A stretch of DNA of 64,000 bases from JACPDI01 sp035463475. Lineage in GTDB: Bacteria > Acidobacteriota > Vicinamibacteria > Vicinamibacterales > 2-12-FULL-66-21. The notes under the pieces were generated by a model that did no database searches, was not told where the DNA came from, and worked only from the letters and a program-made list of their open reading frames with translations. The DNA is taken from contig DATHTE010000003.1 of the NCBI GenBank assembly GCA_035463475.1, positions 1 to 64,000 on the forward strand, given 5' to 3'. Within the stretch, counting starts at the first letter, position 1; each line of letters starts with the position of its first letter. Positions 8,333 to 16,604 of this stretch are shown here, piece after piece. The position numbers were made by a program, and so were the translations under genes.

Positions 8333-9159
8333 TCTGCGAGCGCGGGAGTACGCCCGTCGAGCATGGTGTCCAGTTCCGCCGGCGAGAACTGCAGGCCCAC
8401 GAAGAACGGACCAAACTCGGCATACTCGGCGCTGGCGCGGTCGAACCGCATCTCGTGGATCAGCTTCTTGAAGACGACAGGATCGTCCGCGAAAAGATCG
8501 ACTCCCCACTCCCAGTCGTCGAGACCCATCGAGCCGGAGATGATCTGCGTGACCTTCCCCGCGTAGTGGCGGCCGATCATCCCGTGCTCGCGCATCATCG
8601 CCGCGCGGTCGGCGAACGGTTCGACGTACCAGTTCTTGAGCTCGCCGCGGCGCTTGTTCATCGGATAGAAGCACACGTGGCGGCGGCGCGGCACTTCGGT
8701 GAACAGCCGGCCGTTCACGCGCGCCCTTTGCGATTCCATCTCGCGGTCGAACGCCTCGTCGTATTGTTCGCTCCCCTGCTGCAGCCTCCTGGCCTGGAGC
8801 TGCTCGTGGATCTTCGCGGTCATGTCGTACATGCCCAGCTCCACCACCGAGACGTACGACGACGTTGGCTCCAGTAAGTCGAAGAGCGGCACCCGCGCCA
8901 GGGCAAGCTGGGCTGCGGAGAGATCCTCGACCGTGCGGCGGAAGTGCACGAGCATGAGGTCCCCTTTATGCCCCAGCAGCTGCACGAGCGCGCTGCCGCC
9001 CGCCTCCTCGCCGGAGGTCGCAATCGCGGCCACGGCCTGCTCCGCGGCGTCGCGCCGCTCCCCCGCCGAGAGCTGGCGCACTTCGGGCCACTTCACGCGA
9101 AACATCTGGTGGAGGATGCTCCACCCTTCGAGCGTCTCGGGAACGAACGGATTGTGCAT
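8329..9159 (-). CDS. hemQ: HemQ-like coproheme decarboxylase (chlorite dismutase family)
   Basis: 276 residues with typical HemQ/Cld-family blocks: VELGMYD in the first half, KNWYVEPFADR in the middle (the Tyr is in the region of the catalytic Tyr of HemQ), MREHGMIGRHYAGKVTQIIS (the proximal heme His is expected here) and a GLDDWEWGVDLFADDP block near the C-terminus. HemQ oxidatively decarboxylates coproheme III to heme b in monoderm bacteria, and homologues occur in several diderm phyla. Placement between two exported hydrolases gives no further hint. It overlaps the S9 peptidase by 4 bp. Confidence 0.88.
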   Translation of the reverse strand: MHNPFVPETLEGWSILHQMFRVKWPEVRQLSAGERRDAAEQAVAAIATSGEEAGGSALVQLLGHKGDLMLVHFRRTVEDLSAAQLALARVPLFDLLEPTSSYVSVVELGMYDMTAKIHEQLQARRLQQGSEQYDEAFDREMESQRARVNGRLFTEVPRRRHVCFYPMNKRRGELKNWYVEPFADRAAMMREHGMIGRHYAGKVTQIISGSMGLDDWEWGVDLFADDPVVFKKLIHEMRFDRASAEYAEFGPFFVGLQFSPAELDTMLDGRTPALAE

Positions 9160-9196
9160 GGCTTAAGCGGTGCCCGCGCGCGCGGCCGTCATTCGG

Positions 9197-10954
9197 TCAA
9201 GGCTCCCGTTCATGCACGACGCTCCCTCCCACGATCGTGACCACGCTCGTCGTGGCGGGAAGCGCGGCCGGCGGCGCGGTGAAGATATCCTGCGAGAGCA
9301 CCGCGAGATCCGCAAGCATCCCGGGCGCGATCGCTCCTCTCTCCTGCTCGGCGAACTGCGCGTACGCCGAGCCCCACGTGTACGCCTGAACGGCCTCCTC
9401 TCGCGAGAGCGCCTCGTCCGGGTTGTTCGGATGCGTGGTCGCCCAGGCGATGTTCTGGAACGGATTCGCCGGACCGTCGCTCCCCAGCGCGAGCACCACT
9501 CCGGCGCGAAGGACGGACTTCAGCGGCTGCATGCCCGCCTTCCGCGCCTCGCCGAAGCGCGCCGCCAGCTCCGTAACCGTGAGGTGCGACGGGTTCTGGA
9601 CGAGGATGACCCCGAGCTTCGCCGCGCGATCGAGCAAATCGGACACGAGCAGGTCGCCGTGCTCCAGGCGCGCGCGGCGGGACTGCCATCGCAGCGGCGA
9701 GCCGGCCGCCTGCATGGCCGAAAAAACGAGGTCGATGGCCCCGTCCCCCGACGCATGCAACATCACCTGCTCGCGGCTGTCCAGGGCACGGCCGAGCATG
9801 GCGGTCAGCGGCGGCGGCTTGAAGTTCGGCTGGCCGCGCCACCCGCGACGGTCCGCGTAGTCCTGCCGAAGGAACGCCAGGCGCTCGACAGGCGTGCCAT
9901 CCACGATCCACTTCGTGCCCCACACGCCGAGCATGGATGCTGCCGGGGCCGGGGCTGTATTGGCCGGTGGCTGCCACCGGACGGGATCCTCGAAGGGAAA
10001 CCGCACGAGCCGCACGCGAATCGGCAGCGGGACCTCTCGCAGCGCGGCGGCAACGCGGTCCGCATCGCGCGCGATCATGAACGCCTGGACGCTCGTCACG
10101 CCCCAGCCGGACAGCTCCGCGGCGAACTTCTTCCATGCCTCAACGAGGCCCGTGTCTCCCGACAATTCGTGGACCGTTCGTTCGATGCGGTACTCCGCGT
10201 ACTCGTGCGCAAAGCCGCTGAGCGTCCGATCGTTTCCGCCCTTACGGAGACGCGTGAAGAACCCGCCCGGAGGGTCGGGCTCGGTCTCCGACAGACCGAG
10301 CTGCTTCATGGCCGCGGTGTTGAAGAAGGTGCCGTGGCCGGTCCACGCGCGCAGCAGCACCGGATGTTCGCGCGACACCCCGTCGAGCCCGAAGCGTGTC
10401 GCCTCCGCATCGTCGATGAGCGTGGGGCCAATCGTGCCGAAGATCCACGTGCCCTTCTCCGCGACCGACGCAGCTTCCTTGACGAGCGTCAACAACTCCT
10501 TGAACGTTGGATCGGGAAACGGCTCGTCTCCCTGGGCGAGCCGCACGCCGGGCGGCGCCGCAGTTGGGTGCGTGTGCGCGTCGTTCAAACCCGGGACCAC
10601 CACGCGCCCCTGGGCGTCGATCACGCGGGTGGCTGGACCCCTGAGCTTGTTGATGTCCGCGTTCGAGCCGACGGCGGCGATGCGCTCGCCGCGAATCGCG
10701 AGCGCGTCCGCCCACGCGATCTGCGGCGGCGCCGCGGAGGGCTGCGCGCCTGGCGTGGGGAGCGGGACCTGGGCGGCGAAGATCTTCGCGTTCACGATGA
10801 CCACGTCGGCTGGCGGAGGCGCTGGCGCCTGCTTCTGCGGCGGCGGCCGGCGGGGGCGGCGCTGGGCCGGTTTCGCAGGCCGCTGGGCGGCGAGCAACTC
10901 CGGAAGGGCGAACAGCGCAGCCAGACAGAAGGGGAGGAGAAGATGCTTCCTCAT
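9197..10954 (-). CDS. Exported amidohydrolase, YtcJ/amidohydrolase_3 type
   Basis: 585 residues from ATG 10954. A signal peptide (MRKHLLLPFCLAALFALPEL) and a basic/proline-rich linker (RRPRRPPPQKQAPAPPPAD) precede the enzyme domain. The N-terminal metal motif is NDAHTHP (HxH), and a TATTHPNNPDE segment and a DLAVLSQDIFTAP beta-sandwich return lie near the C-terminus. Members are zinc-dependent hydrolases of cyclic or linear amides; substrate unknown. The gene is first in a group with hemQ (37-bp gap) and the S9 peptidase. Upstream, TATACT (10966-10961, minus strand) sits exactly 6 nt before the ATG with no Shine-Dalgarno, a leaderless-type start. Confidence 0.88.
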   Translation of the reverse strand: MRKHLLLPFCLAALFALPELLAAQRPAKPAQRRPRRPPPQKQAPAPPPADVVIVNAKIFAAQVPLPTPGAQPSAAPPQIAWADALAIRGERIAAVGSNADINKLRGPATRVIDAQGRVVVPGLNDAHTHPTAAPPGVRLAQGDEPFPDPTFKELLTLVKEAASVAEKGTWIFGTIGPTLIDDAEATRFGLDGVSREHPVLLRAWTGHGTFFNTAAMKQLGLSETEPDPPGGFFTRLRKGGNDRTLSGFAHEYAEYRIERTVHELSGDTGLVEAWKKFAAELSGWGVTSVQAFMIARDADRVAAALREVPLPIRVRLVRFPFEDPVRWQPPANTAPAPAASMLGVWGTKWIVDGTPVERLAFLRQDYADRRGWRGQPNFKPPPLTAMLGRALDSREQVMLHASGDGAIDLVFSAMQAAGSPLRWQSRRARLEHGDLLVSDLLDRAAKLGVILVQNPSHLTVTELAARFGEARKAGMQPLKSVLRAGVVLALGSDGPANPFQNIAWATTHPNNPDEALSREEAVQAYTWGSAYAQFAEQERGAIAPGMLADLAVLSQDIFTAPPAALPATTSVVTIVGGSVVHEREP

Positions 10955-10960
10955 CCGCGA

Positions 10961-10968
10961 AGTATAAT
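10961..10968. promoter_or_regulatory. Overlapping divergent -10 elements (AGTATAAT)
   Basis: The octamer AGTATAAT reads TATAAT on the plus strand (10963-10968, towards the methyltransferase gene) and TATACT on the minus strand (10966-10961, towards the amidohydrolase gene). One symmetric AT-rich box could therefore serve both directions. The plus transcript would have a leader with a strong Shine-Dalgarno; the minus transcript would be leaderless. Confidence 0.55.
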
Positions 10969-10997
10969 CGCCCTCCTTGGCCCTGGAAGGAGACGCT

Positions 10998-11549
10998 ATG
11001 CGAGTTCGCCCGTCGGTGGTCCTGGCAGTTCTGCTGGTTATCTCATCCGCTGCGCCGATGGCGCAGCAGGCCGCCACTCCGGAGAAGCCCCTTCGGTCGC
11101 CGGACGTGATTTACGTGCCGACGCCACAGGAGGTCGTGGACGCGATGCTCGTCCTCGCCGGCGTGACCGGAAAGGATGTGGTGTACGACCTCGGGTGCGG
11201 CGACGGGCGCATCCCGGTGACGGCCGCGAAGATGTACGGCGCGCGGGCCATCGGGATCGACATCGATCCGCAGCGGATCCAGGAAGCGAACGCAAACGTC
11301 AAGAGCGCCGGCGTGGGGGACAAGGTCAAGATCCTCAACGCGGACCTTTTCGAGACCGACATCAGCCCCGCCACCGTGGTGACGCTCTACCTGCTTCCGT
11401 CGCTGAATCAGAAGCTCATCCCGAAGCTCAAGCAGCTCAAACCCGGCACGCGCGTCGTCTCGCACGCGTTCGACATGGGAGACGAATGGCCGCCGGAGAA
11501 AACGCAGGAGATCAACGGACGAAGGATCTTCCTCTGGACCATTCGATAG
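10998..11549 (+). CDS. Exported class I SAM-dependent methyltransferase-like protein
   Basis: 183 residues from ATG 10998, which has a strong Shine-Dalgarno (GGAAGGAGA, 10985-10993). A signal peptide (VRPSVVLAVLLVISSAAPMA) comes first. Then follow PTPQEVVDAMLVLAGVTGKD, motif I VYDLGCGDGR (about residue 60), a second strand with acidic end AIGIDID, and NADLFETD. This is a short Rossmann methyltransferase core with a DOT1-like entry segment. What is odd is the N-terminal export signal, since SAM is a cytoplasmic cofactor. It may be a periplasmic protein that has lost catalysis, or the hydrophobic segment may act as a membrane anchor. Divergent from the amidohydrolase over a shared promoter. Confidence 0.85.
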   Translation: MRVRPSVVLAVLLVISSAAPMAQQAATPEKPLRSPDVIYVPTPQEVVDAMLVLAGVTGKDVVYDLGCGDGRIPVTAAKMYGARAIGIDIDPQRIQEANANVKSAGVGDKVKILNADLFETDISPATVVTLYLLPSLNQKLIPKLKQLKPGTRVVSHAFDMGDEWPPEKTQEINGRRIFLWTIR

Positions 11550-11600
11550 GCCGGGCGTCTGGCCCTTCGCTTGCTCGTCGTCTGGCGCAGGAGGACGCTG

Positions 11601-11888
11601 ATGCCTGCGCCAGAAGACGAGACCCAGCAGAGAGTGAAGGGCACGCCGAAGCCCGCCGACGCGAGCGCGCCCGATGACGCTCGCGGGACAGCACGTGGCG
11701 AAACGGGCCGCGGTGAACGCCTCGACGACTCCCCCGAAGCTCGGATGATGCGTGGCGGCACTCTCACCACCAGCAATCCCCTGCCGCTTCCCCCCGACAT
11801 GGATCGCGCGGACTTCGACGAAATCGACAACGCCGCCGCCGACGAGGCGCGCAACGACGTCAGGCGGCGCGAGCGGTCTGCCGATTAG
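11601..11888 (+). CDS. Small acidic, probably disordered protein
   Basis: 95 residues from ATG 11601 with AGGAGG at 11589-11594. The composition is rich in Asp, Glu, Arg, Pro and Gly; no domain is recognised. A segment near the C-terminus (PDMDRADFDEIDNAAADEAR) is strongly acidic. The Shine-Dalgarno and start codon lie in or next to the 12-nt loop of a 17-bp inverted repeat (11575-11591 with 11604-11620, one mismatch), so translation may be structure-controlled. Function unknown. It follows the methyltransferase by 51 bp. Confidence 0.55.
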   Translation: MPAPEDETQQRVKGTPKPADASAPDDARGTARGETGRGERLDDSPEARMMRGGTLTTSNPLPLPPDMDRADFDEIDNAAADEARNDVRRRERSAD

Positions 11889-11899
11889 AGATCGACACG

Positions 11900-11932
11900 G
11901 ACGTGGGGTCCGCCTTCAGGCGGACCCACGTC
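11900..11932 (+). terminator. Stable hairpin after the small acidic protein gene
   Basis: The 14-15 bp stem GACGTGGGGTCCGCC / GGCGGACCCACGTC (one bulged G) closes a TTCA loop, 12 bp after the stop codon at 11888. There is no T-run, so it may be a weak or factor-assisted terminator or an mRNA-stabilising hairpin. Confidence 0.55.
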
Positions 11933-12021
11933 GCCGCCTTCCGGCGGGTCACAGAACTCGACGCCAGTTCGCGTGTCTAACGTCACAGAAGGGCCGCGGA
12001 CCCGCACAACGGAGGGCAACC

Positions 12022-12699
12022 ATGCGATCGGGCTCTGTCCTGGTGTCGGTGTTCGTCCATGCGCTTATTCTCGTCGCGGCGCTGATCGTTCCGCTCGTCG
12101 CGACTGCGGATCTTCCCGACGTGCATCGGCCGCTGGCGCCGTACGTGCGCGTCTATCGCCCCGCGGACATTCCGCTGCCCGCGGACACTCTGAAACGCCC
12201 TGCCCCTCAGCGGACCAACCGGCCTGCGCCTGCGCGCGCGCCCGACGGCATCCTGCCGGAGAAGCCGCGGCCGGCGGCCGACGGCGACCGTGTTCCGTTC
12301 AGCGTCGACGCTCCAGTCGGCGAAGGGTTGCCGCGGGGCTTCGGCGGAGGCGACACGATCACCGCCGCTCCCCCTCTGCCTCCACCGCCACCGCCGCCGC
12401 GGCCGATTCCGCCGCAGCCGGTCGGCGGCCGGATCACGGCGCCCGCGCGCGTCGCGTACGTCGCGCCCCACTACCCGCAGATTGCGCAGACGGCGCGCGT
12501 TCAGGGCGACGTGGTGCTCGAAGCGATCATCGGCGTGGACGGCGCCGTGCAGAACCTGCGTCTTGTGCGCTCCGCGTCGCCGCTGCTGAACGATGCCGCG
12601 ATTGCGGCCGTTCGCGAATGGCGCTACACGCCGACGCGGCTCAACGGTATTCCGGTTCCGGTCGTGATGACAGTGACCGTGAGCTTCAGGTTGCGATGA
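12022..12699 (+). CDS. tonB: Energy transducer TonB
   Basis: 225 residues from ATG 12022 (GGAGG at 12011-12015). An N-terminal membrane anchor (VLVSVFVHALILVAALIVPL, with the SFH-like VFVH motif) is followed by a long periplasmic proline-rich spacer (PPLPPPPPPPRPIPPQP) and a C-terminal TonB domain of about 85 residues (VAYVAPHYPQIAQTARVQGD, then DAAIAAVREWRYTPTRLNGIP). TonB passes proton-motive-force energy from ExbB/ExbD to outer-membrane receptors. Two TonB-dependent receptors occur later in the window; ExbB and ExbD do not. Confidence 0.93.
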   Translation: MRSGSVLVSVFVHALILVAALIVPLVATADLPDVHRPLAPYVRVYRPADIPLPADTLKRPAPQRTNRPAPARAPDGILPEKPRPAADGDRVPFSVDAPVGEGLPRGFGGGDTITAAPPLPPPPPPPRPIPPQPVGGRITAPARVAYVAPHYPQIAQTARVQGDVVLEAIIGVDGAVQNLRLVRSASPLLNDAAIAAVREWRYTPTRLNGIPVPVVMTVTVSFRLR

Positions 12700-12748
12700 A
12701 ACCGGGCCCTCGCCTACACTCCAGCGTCTCCCCAGAAAGGCGGATCAC

Positions 12749-14620
12749 GTGCGACAATCCAGGTCCTGTTTCTTCGGTGCGGCGTTCGCGCTCACCGTGA
12801 CGTTCGCACCAGCCACTCTCTCGGCCCAGGTTCCCTCCTGGCCCTCACCAGAAGAGGAAGAGGAACAGTACATACAGACGCGAATCGCGCACGGCCAGTC
12901 ACACGCGTCGGGAATGCGGCCCGAACTCGGGCCGGTGATCCTCGGCAACCCGACGCGGGCGGTCGTGGTCCTTCGCGTGGGCCTGTACTACTCATTCACG
13001 CCGACCGGCACGTACTCGGAGTTCTCAACGCTCCACCATCCGTTCGTCGATGTCGGGCACACCGCGGGGGACGTGCACGTCATCGACCGCGCCACGGGCA
13101 AGCAGATCATCGCGACGACGGCCGGCGCCGCCGTGCGCGTGGCGCACGACGGCACGGGATACCAGGTGTCGATCGACGGCACGTTCCTCGGCACGTTTGC
13201 CGGGCCGATCTTCTTCCGACCGGTCTCAGCCGAGAATCGGTTCCGCGTCGAGAGCATCCGCCGCGGCGCCAGCTTCGCCAGCAGCTACGTTCCGCTGTAC
13301 CGGGGCGCGATCGAGATCGCGCGCGACAGGTCCACGGCCGCGGGCCGCGTGAACGTCGTGAACGTCGTCGCGCTCGAGGACTACGTGCCGGGCGTGGTGA
13401 TCAACGAGTCGCTCTCGTCGTTTCACGTGGAGGCGTTGAAGGCGCAGGCGGTGGCCGCGCGCGGGTACGCGGTGGCGAACGTGGGACGGTACGCGGCGCT
13501 CGGCTACCCGTTCGATATCGTGGACTCCAGCTCGTCGCAGGTGTATCGCGGCGCGGTCTCCGAACACCCGAAGGCGGTGCAGGCCAGCCAGGACACTACC
13601 GGCCTCGTCGCGTCCTATGCCGGGCGGATCATCTCGGCGCTCTACTCGTCGTCGTTCGGCGGGCACAGCGAGAACAACGAATGGATCTTCAACAGCCCGT
13701 CGAACCAGCTGCCGGGCACGAATGCGGAGCCGTACCTGCGAGGTGTGTACGACGGCGACGGCTTGCCGCCGGATTTCAGCAGCGAGGCGGGCATCGACGC
13801 TTTCTGGAGCGTGCAGCAGCCGTCCACGTTCGACGAGTGCGACCGCGTGTCGAACGCGAGGAACCGCTTCTCGCGTTGGCGGATCGTGCTGACCGGCCCC
13901 CAGATCAAGGCGCGCCTGACCGGCACGCGCTTCGTGCTGATCTCCGGTGATCTCACGGGCGAGGTCGCCGACGTCGAACTGCTGCAGCGGATGGCCGGCT
14001 CGGCGCGCGCGGCGGTCGCCCGCATCACGCTCGCGTCGGGGATCGTCGAGGTGCGCGGGTGGGACAACCTCCGGTTCGTCCTCGGCAGGACGGCCGTGTC
14101 GACGCCGGCGATGTGCGCCGCCACCGCCATCGTAGCCAGCTTCACGCTGAACAACCCGAGCGTGATCAGCGTCGCGCGTAACCCGGACAGTACGTTCAAC
14201 GCGCTCACGGCGTGGGGCGGCGGCTGGGGGCACAACGTCGGCCTGAGCCAGTACGGATCGAACGGTCGGGCGCACGCGGGCCAGGACTTCCTGCAGATCC
14301 TGAAGGGCTATTACACAGGCGTGGACATCGGCGCCTACCCGATCGACATCGGCCGCGATCCGGGCACCGGCGCCCCGACGCTGCGCCAGGAGTTCTTCGC
14401 GCCGAACGCGCGGGGCACGCTCGTGGTGCGCCCCAGCGCGCTCAAGGGGCTGCGCGTTCACATCAACGGCGAGCACGACATCGTGCTCGACGCGGCCGCG
14501 CTCGACACCGACATCGTCTCGGTGGACGTCTCCGCGTACCTTCGGCCCGGCATCAACACGGTGCAATACAGCCCGGTCGGACGGACGGGCAGCGCGACGG
14601 TGACGGTGGTCGTCGAATAG
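12749..14620 (+). CDS. Exported SpoIID/LytB-domain protein
   Basis: 623 residues from GTG 12749, after a Shine-Dalgarno-like AAAGG. A signal peptide (FFGAAFALTVTFAPATLSAQ) and an acidic stretch (PSPEEEEEQ) come first. From about residue 205 the SpoIID signature appears: VVALEDYVPGVVINE, VEALKAQAVAARGYA, YSSSFGGHSE and a late GWGHNVGLSQYGSNGRAHAG. SpoIID of Bacillus is a lytic transglycosylase acting on peptidoglycan glycan strands. Homologues are common in diderm non-sporulators, where they probably act in cell-wall turnover. The C-terminal 80 residues form a separate, possibly Ig-like or carbohydrate-binding module. Confidence 0.88.
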   Translation: MRQSRSCFFGAAFALTVTFAPATLSAQVPSWPSPEEEEEQYIQTRIAHGQSHASGMRPELGPVILGNPTRAVVVLRVGLYYSFTPTGTYSEFSTLHHPFVDVGHTAGDVHVIDRATGKQIIATTAGAAVRVAHDGTGYQVSIDGTFLGTFAGPIFFRPVSAENRFRVESIRRGASFASSYVPLYRGAIEIARDRSTAAGRVNVVNVVALEDYVPGVVINESLSSFHVEALKAQAVAARGYAVANVGRYAALGYPFDIVDSSSSQVYRGAVSEHPKAVQASQDTTGLVASYAGRIISALYSSSFGGHSENNEWIFNSPSNQLPGTNAEPYLRGVYDGDGLPPDFSSEAGIDAFWSVQQPSTFDECDRVSNARNRFSRWRIVLTGPQIKARLTGTRFVLISGDLTGEVADVELLQRMAGSARAAVARITLASGIVEVRGWDNLRFVLGRTAVSTPAMCAATAIVASFTLNNPSVISVARNPDSTFNALTAWGGGWGHNVGLSQYGSNGRAHAGQDFLQILKGYYTGVDIGAYPIDIGRDPGTGAPTLRQEFFAPNARGTLVVRPSALKGLRVHINGEHDIVLDAAALDTDIVSVDVSAYLRPGINTVQYSPVGRTGSATVTVVVE

Positions 14621-14662
14621 CCTCCGCTGACGGTCGCGCGTGCTAGGATTTGGCATCCCTGC

Positions 14663-16153
14663 ATGGCCCGCGCGACCGTCCACGATCTCAAGACCCTCAT
14701 TCTCTCTTTTCAGCCCGTTGTCGCGATCGACAGCGTCGAAGAGGAGCGCGTCGAGTCCCTGGTGCGCGAGGTCGCGGCAGAGCTGCGGCTGCCGCTGTTC
14801 CAGTGGTCCATCACGCAGGGGTTCGTGCGCGACGGCGCGAACCGGCACCCTACTTTCGGCACCACCGACGCACTCGGCGCGCTGCGGCACATCGAAACGC
14901 TGTCGGTCGAGGCGATCTTCCACATGCGGGACCTCGCCGTGCACCTCTCGCGTCCCGACGTGCAGCGCGCGTTTCTCGACGCCGCCACGAAATTCTCGAA
15001 GACCCGCTCCACCATCGTCCTGAGCGGCGTCCCCGCGGAGGTTCCGCCAGCGGTGGCCACGATGGTCGTGCATCTCGAGCTGCAGCTCCCGTCGCCCGAC
15101 GAGCTGCGGTTGCTGGTCGGGAGCGTCGCGGCCGCGATGAAGGCGAGCGGAAGGCCGGTGACCGTCACCCTCGAGCCGCCTGAGCTGGACGCCCTGGTTC
15201 TCGCCATGCGCGGCCTCACACTGAACCAGGCACGACAGGCGCTCGCCTATGCCGCGCTGACCGACCGACGCCTGTCGGCGGAAGACATCGGCCGCATCCT
15301 CGAGCGCAAGGCGCAGATCATCCAGGACGGTGGCCTGCTCGAGTACTATCCGGCTTCCGACAACGCGTTCCAGATTGGCGGCTTCGAGCGCTTCCGCGAG
15401 TGGCTCGCGCGATCTCGCGTCGGCTTCGAGTCCGAGGCGCGCGCGCTGAACCTCAGGCCGCCCCGCGGCGTGCTCGTCGTGGGGGTGCAGGGTTGCGGCA
15501 AGTCGCTCGCCGCGAAAGTGATCGCGCGCGAGTGGCGCATGCCGCTCCTGAAGCTCGACGCGGCGCGGCTGCTGGACAAGTTCGTCGGCGAGTCCGAAAA
15601 GAACCTGCGGCGCGCGCTCGACATGGCGGAATCGATGGCGCCCGCCGTGCTCTGGATCGACGAGATCGAGAAGGGATTCGCGACGGGCAGTGTCGAGGCG
15701 GACGGAGGCCTGGCGCGGCGCCTTCTCGGCAGTTTCTTGACCTGGCTGCAGGAACACCGCACGCCGGTGTTCGTCGCCGCCACCGCAAACGACCTCTCCG
15801 CTCTGCCTCCCGAGCTGATGCGCAAGGGACGGTTCGACGAGATCTTCTTCGTCGACCTCCCGGATCCGCGGACCCGCGAGGCGATCCTCCGCATTCACCT
15901 CTCCCTGCGGCACCAGGATCCCGCACGCTTCGACCTTCCGGCGCTCGCCGCGGCGTCCGAGGGTTTCTCCGGCGCTGAGCTCGAGCAGGCGCTGGTCGCG
16001 GCACTGTACAGGACGCTGTACGAAAAACGCCCACTCGACACGTCCCTCCTGCTCTCGATGCTGCGCGCCACGGTCCCGTTGTCCGTTTCACGGCGCGAAG
16101 ACATCGCGGCGCTGCGGGCGTACGCCGCCGGCCGGTTCGTGCCCGTCAAGTAG
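14663..16153 (+). CDS. Ycf46-like AAA ATPase
   Basis: 496 residues. The N-terminal 230 residues form a degenerate AAA-like region (LILSFQPVVAIDSVEEERV is the typical beginning of Ycf46-type proteins). The active AAA module has Walker A GVQGCGKS (about residue 275), Walker B AVLWIDEIEK (about 330), sensor 1 VAATAND and the arginine-finger segment RKGRFDEIFFVDLPD. Cytoplasmic; Ycf46 is linked to photosynthetic regulation in cyanobacteria, but its role in heterotrophs is unknown. The ATG has no Shine-Dalgarno; TAGGAT lies at 14644-14649, 13 nt upstream, giving at most a very short leader. Confidence 0.9.
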   Translation: MARATVHDLKTLILSFQPVVAIDSVEEERVESLVREVAAELRLPLFQWSITQGFVRDGANRHPTFGTTDALGALRHIETLSVEAIFHMRDLAVHLSRPDVQRAFLDAATKFSKTRSTIVLSGVPAEVPPAVATMVVHLELQLPSPDELRLLVGSVAAAMKASGRPVTVTLEPPELDALVLAMRGLTLNQARQALAYAALTDRRLSAEDIGRILERKAQIIQDGGLLEYYPASDNAFQIGGFERFREWLARSRVGFESEARALNLRPPRGVLVVGVQGCGKSLAAKVIAREWRMPLLKLDAARLLDKFVGESEKNLRRALDMAESMAPAVLWIDEIEKGFATGSVEADGGLARRLLGSFLTWLQEHRTPVFVAATANDLSALPPELMRKGRFDEIFFVDLPDPRTREAILRIHLSLRHQDPARFDLPALAAASEGFSGAELEQALVAALYRTLYEKRPLDTSLLLSMLRATVPLSVSRREDIAALRAYAAGRFVPVK

Positions 16154-16327
16154 AAACCCGGCTAGCACCGCTTTTGCTGTTCGCCGACCCGGGATCTCAG
16201 GCTGGGACAAGCGCGGCCGTTTGCGGGACGTTGCCGCCACCTCCGTACTGGGCGACGACACAGGACCTGCGCCCGACCGCGCCATCGAGGATTCCGCGCA
16301 GGCGGACCGGCCGAAGGAGGAGAAGTC

Positions 16328-16540
16328 ATGACCATGCGCGATGACGGAACGCCGAACGATCCGCGCGCCATTCCGGGTGGCACCATGCCCTCGCGCACGC
16401 CAGGCGCGACCGGGCCGTCGACCCGCGAAATCGGACGGGGCAACGAAACCGACGCGACCGACTGGCGTATCCGTCAGATGGAGATCGTAGGGAGGGTCGA
16501 AGACGGGCTGTCAAAGGAAGAACGTAAAAGGGAAAAGTGA
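16328..16540 (+). CDS. Small hydrophilic protein of unknown function
   Basis: 70 residues, with a strong Shine-Dalgarno (AAGGAGG about 8 nt before the ATG). It is rich in Gly, Pro, Thr and charged residues; the C-terminal half (WRIRQMEIVGRVEDGLSKEE) could form a short helix. There are no Cys residues, membrane segments or recognised domain. It lies 174 bp after the AAA ATPase. Support comes from the ribosome-binding site more than from homology. Confidence 0.5.
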   Translation: MTMRDDGTPNDPRAIPGGTMPSRTPGATGPSTREIGRGNETDATDWRIRQMEIVGRVEDGLSKEERKREK

Positions 16541-16604
16541 AAAGTGAGAAGGCACGAAGGAGAATTCGTGCCTGTTTCGATTTTCGTTTTGCGTTTTTCG
16601 ATTC

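Noticed and set aside
9170..11677. 835-residue plus-strand open frame
   Set aside because: It covers the amidohydrolase in antisense and the methyltransferase gene in another frame; no motif and arginine-rich.
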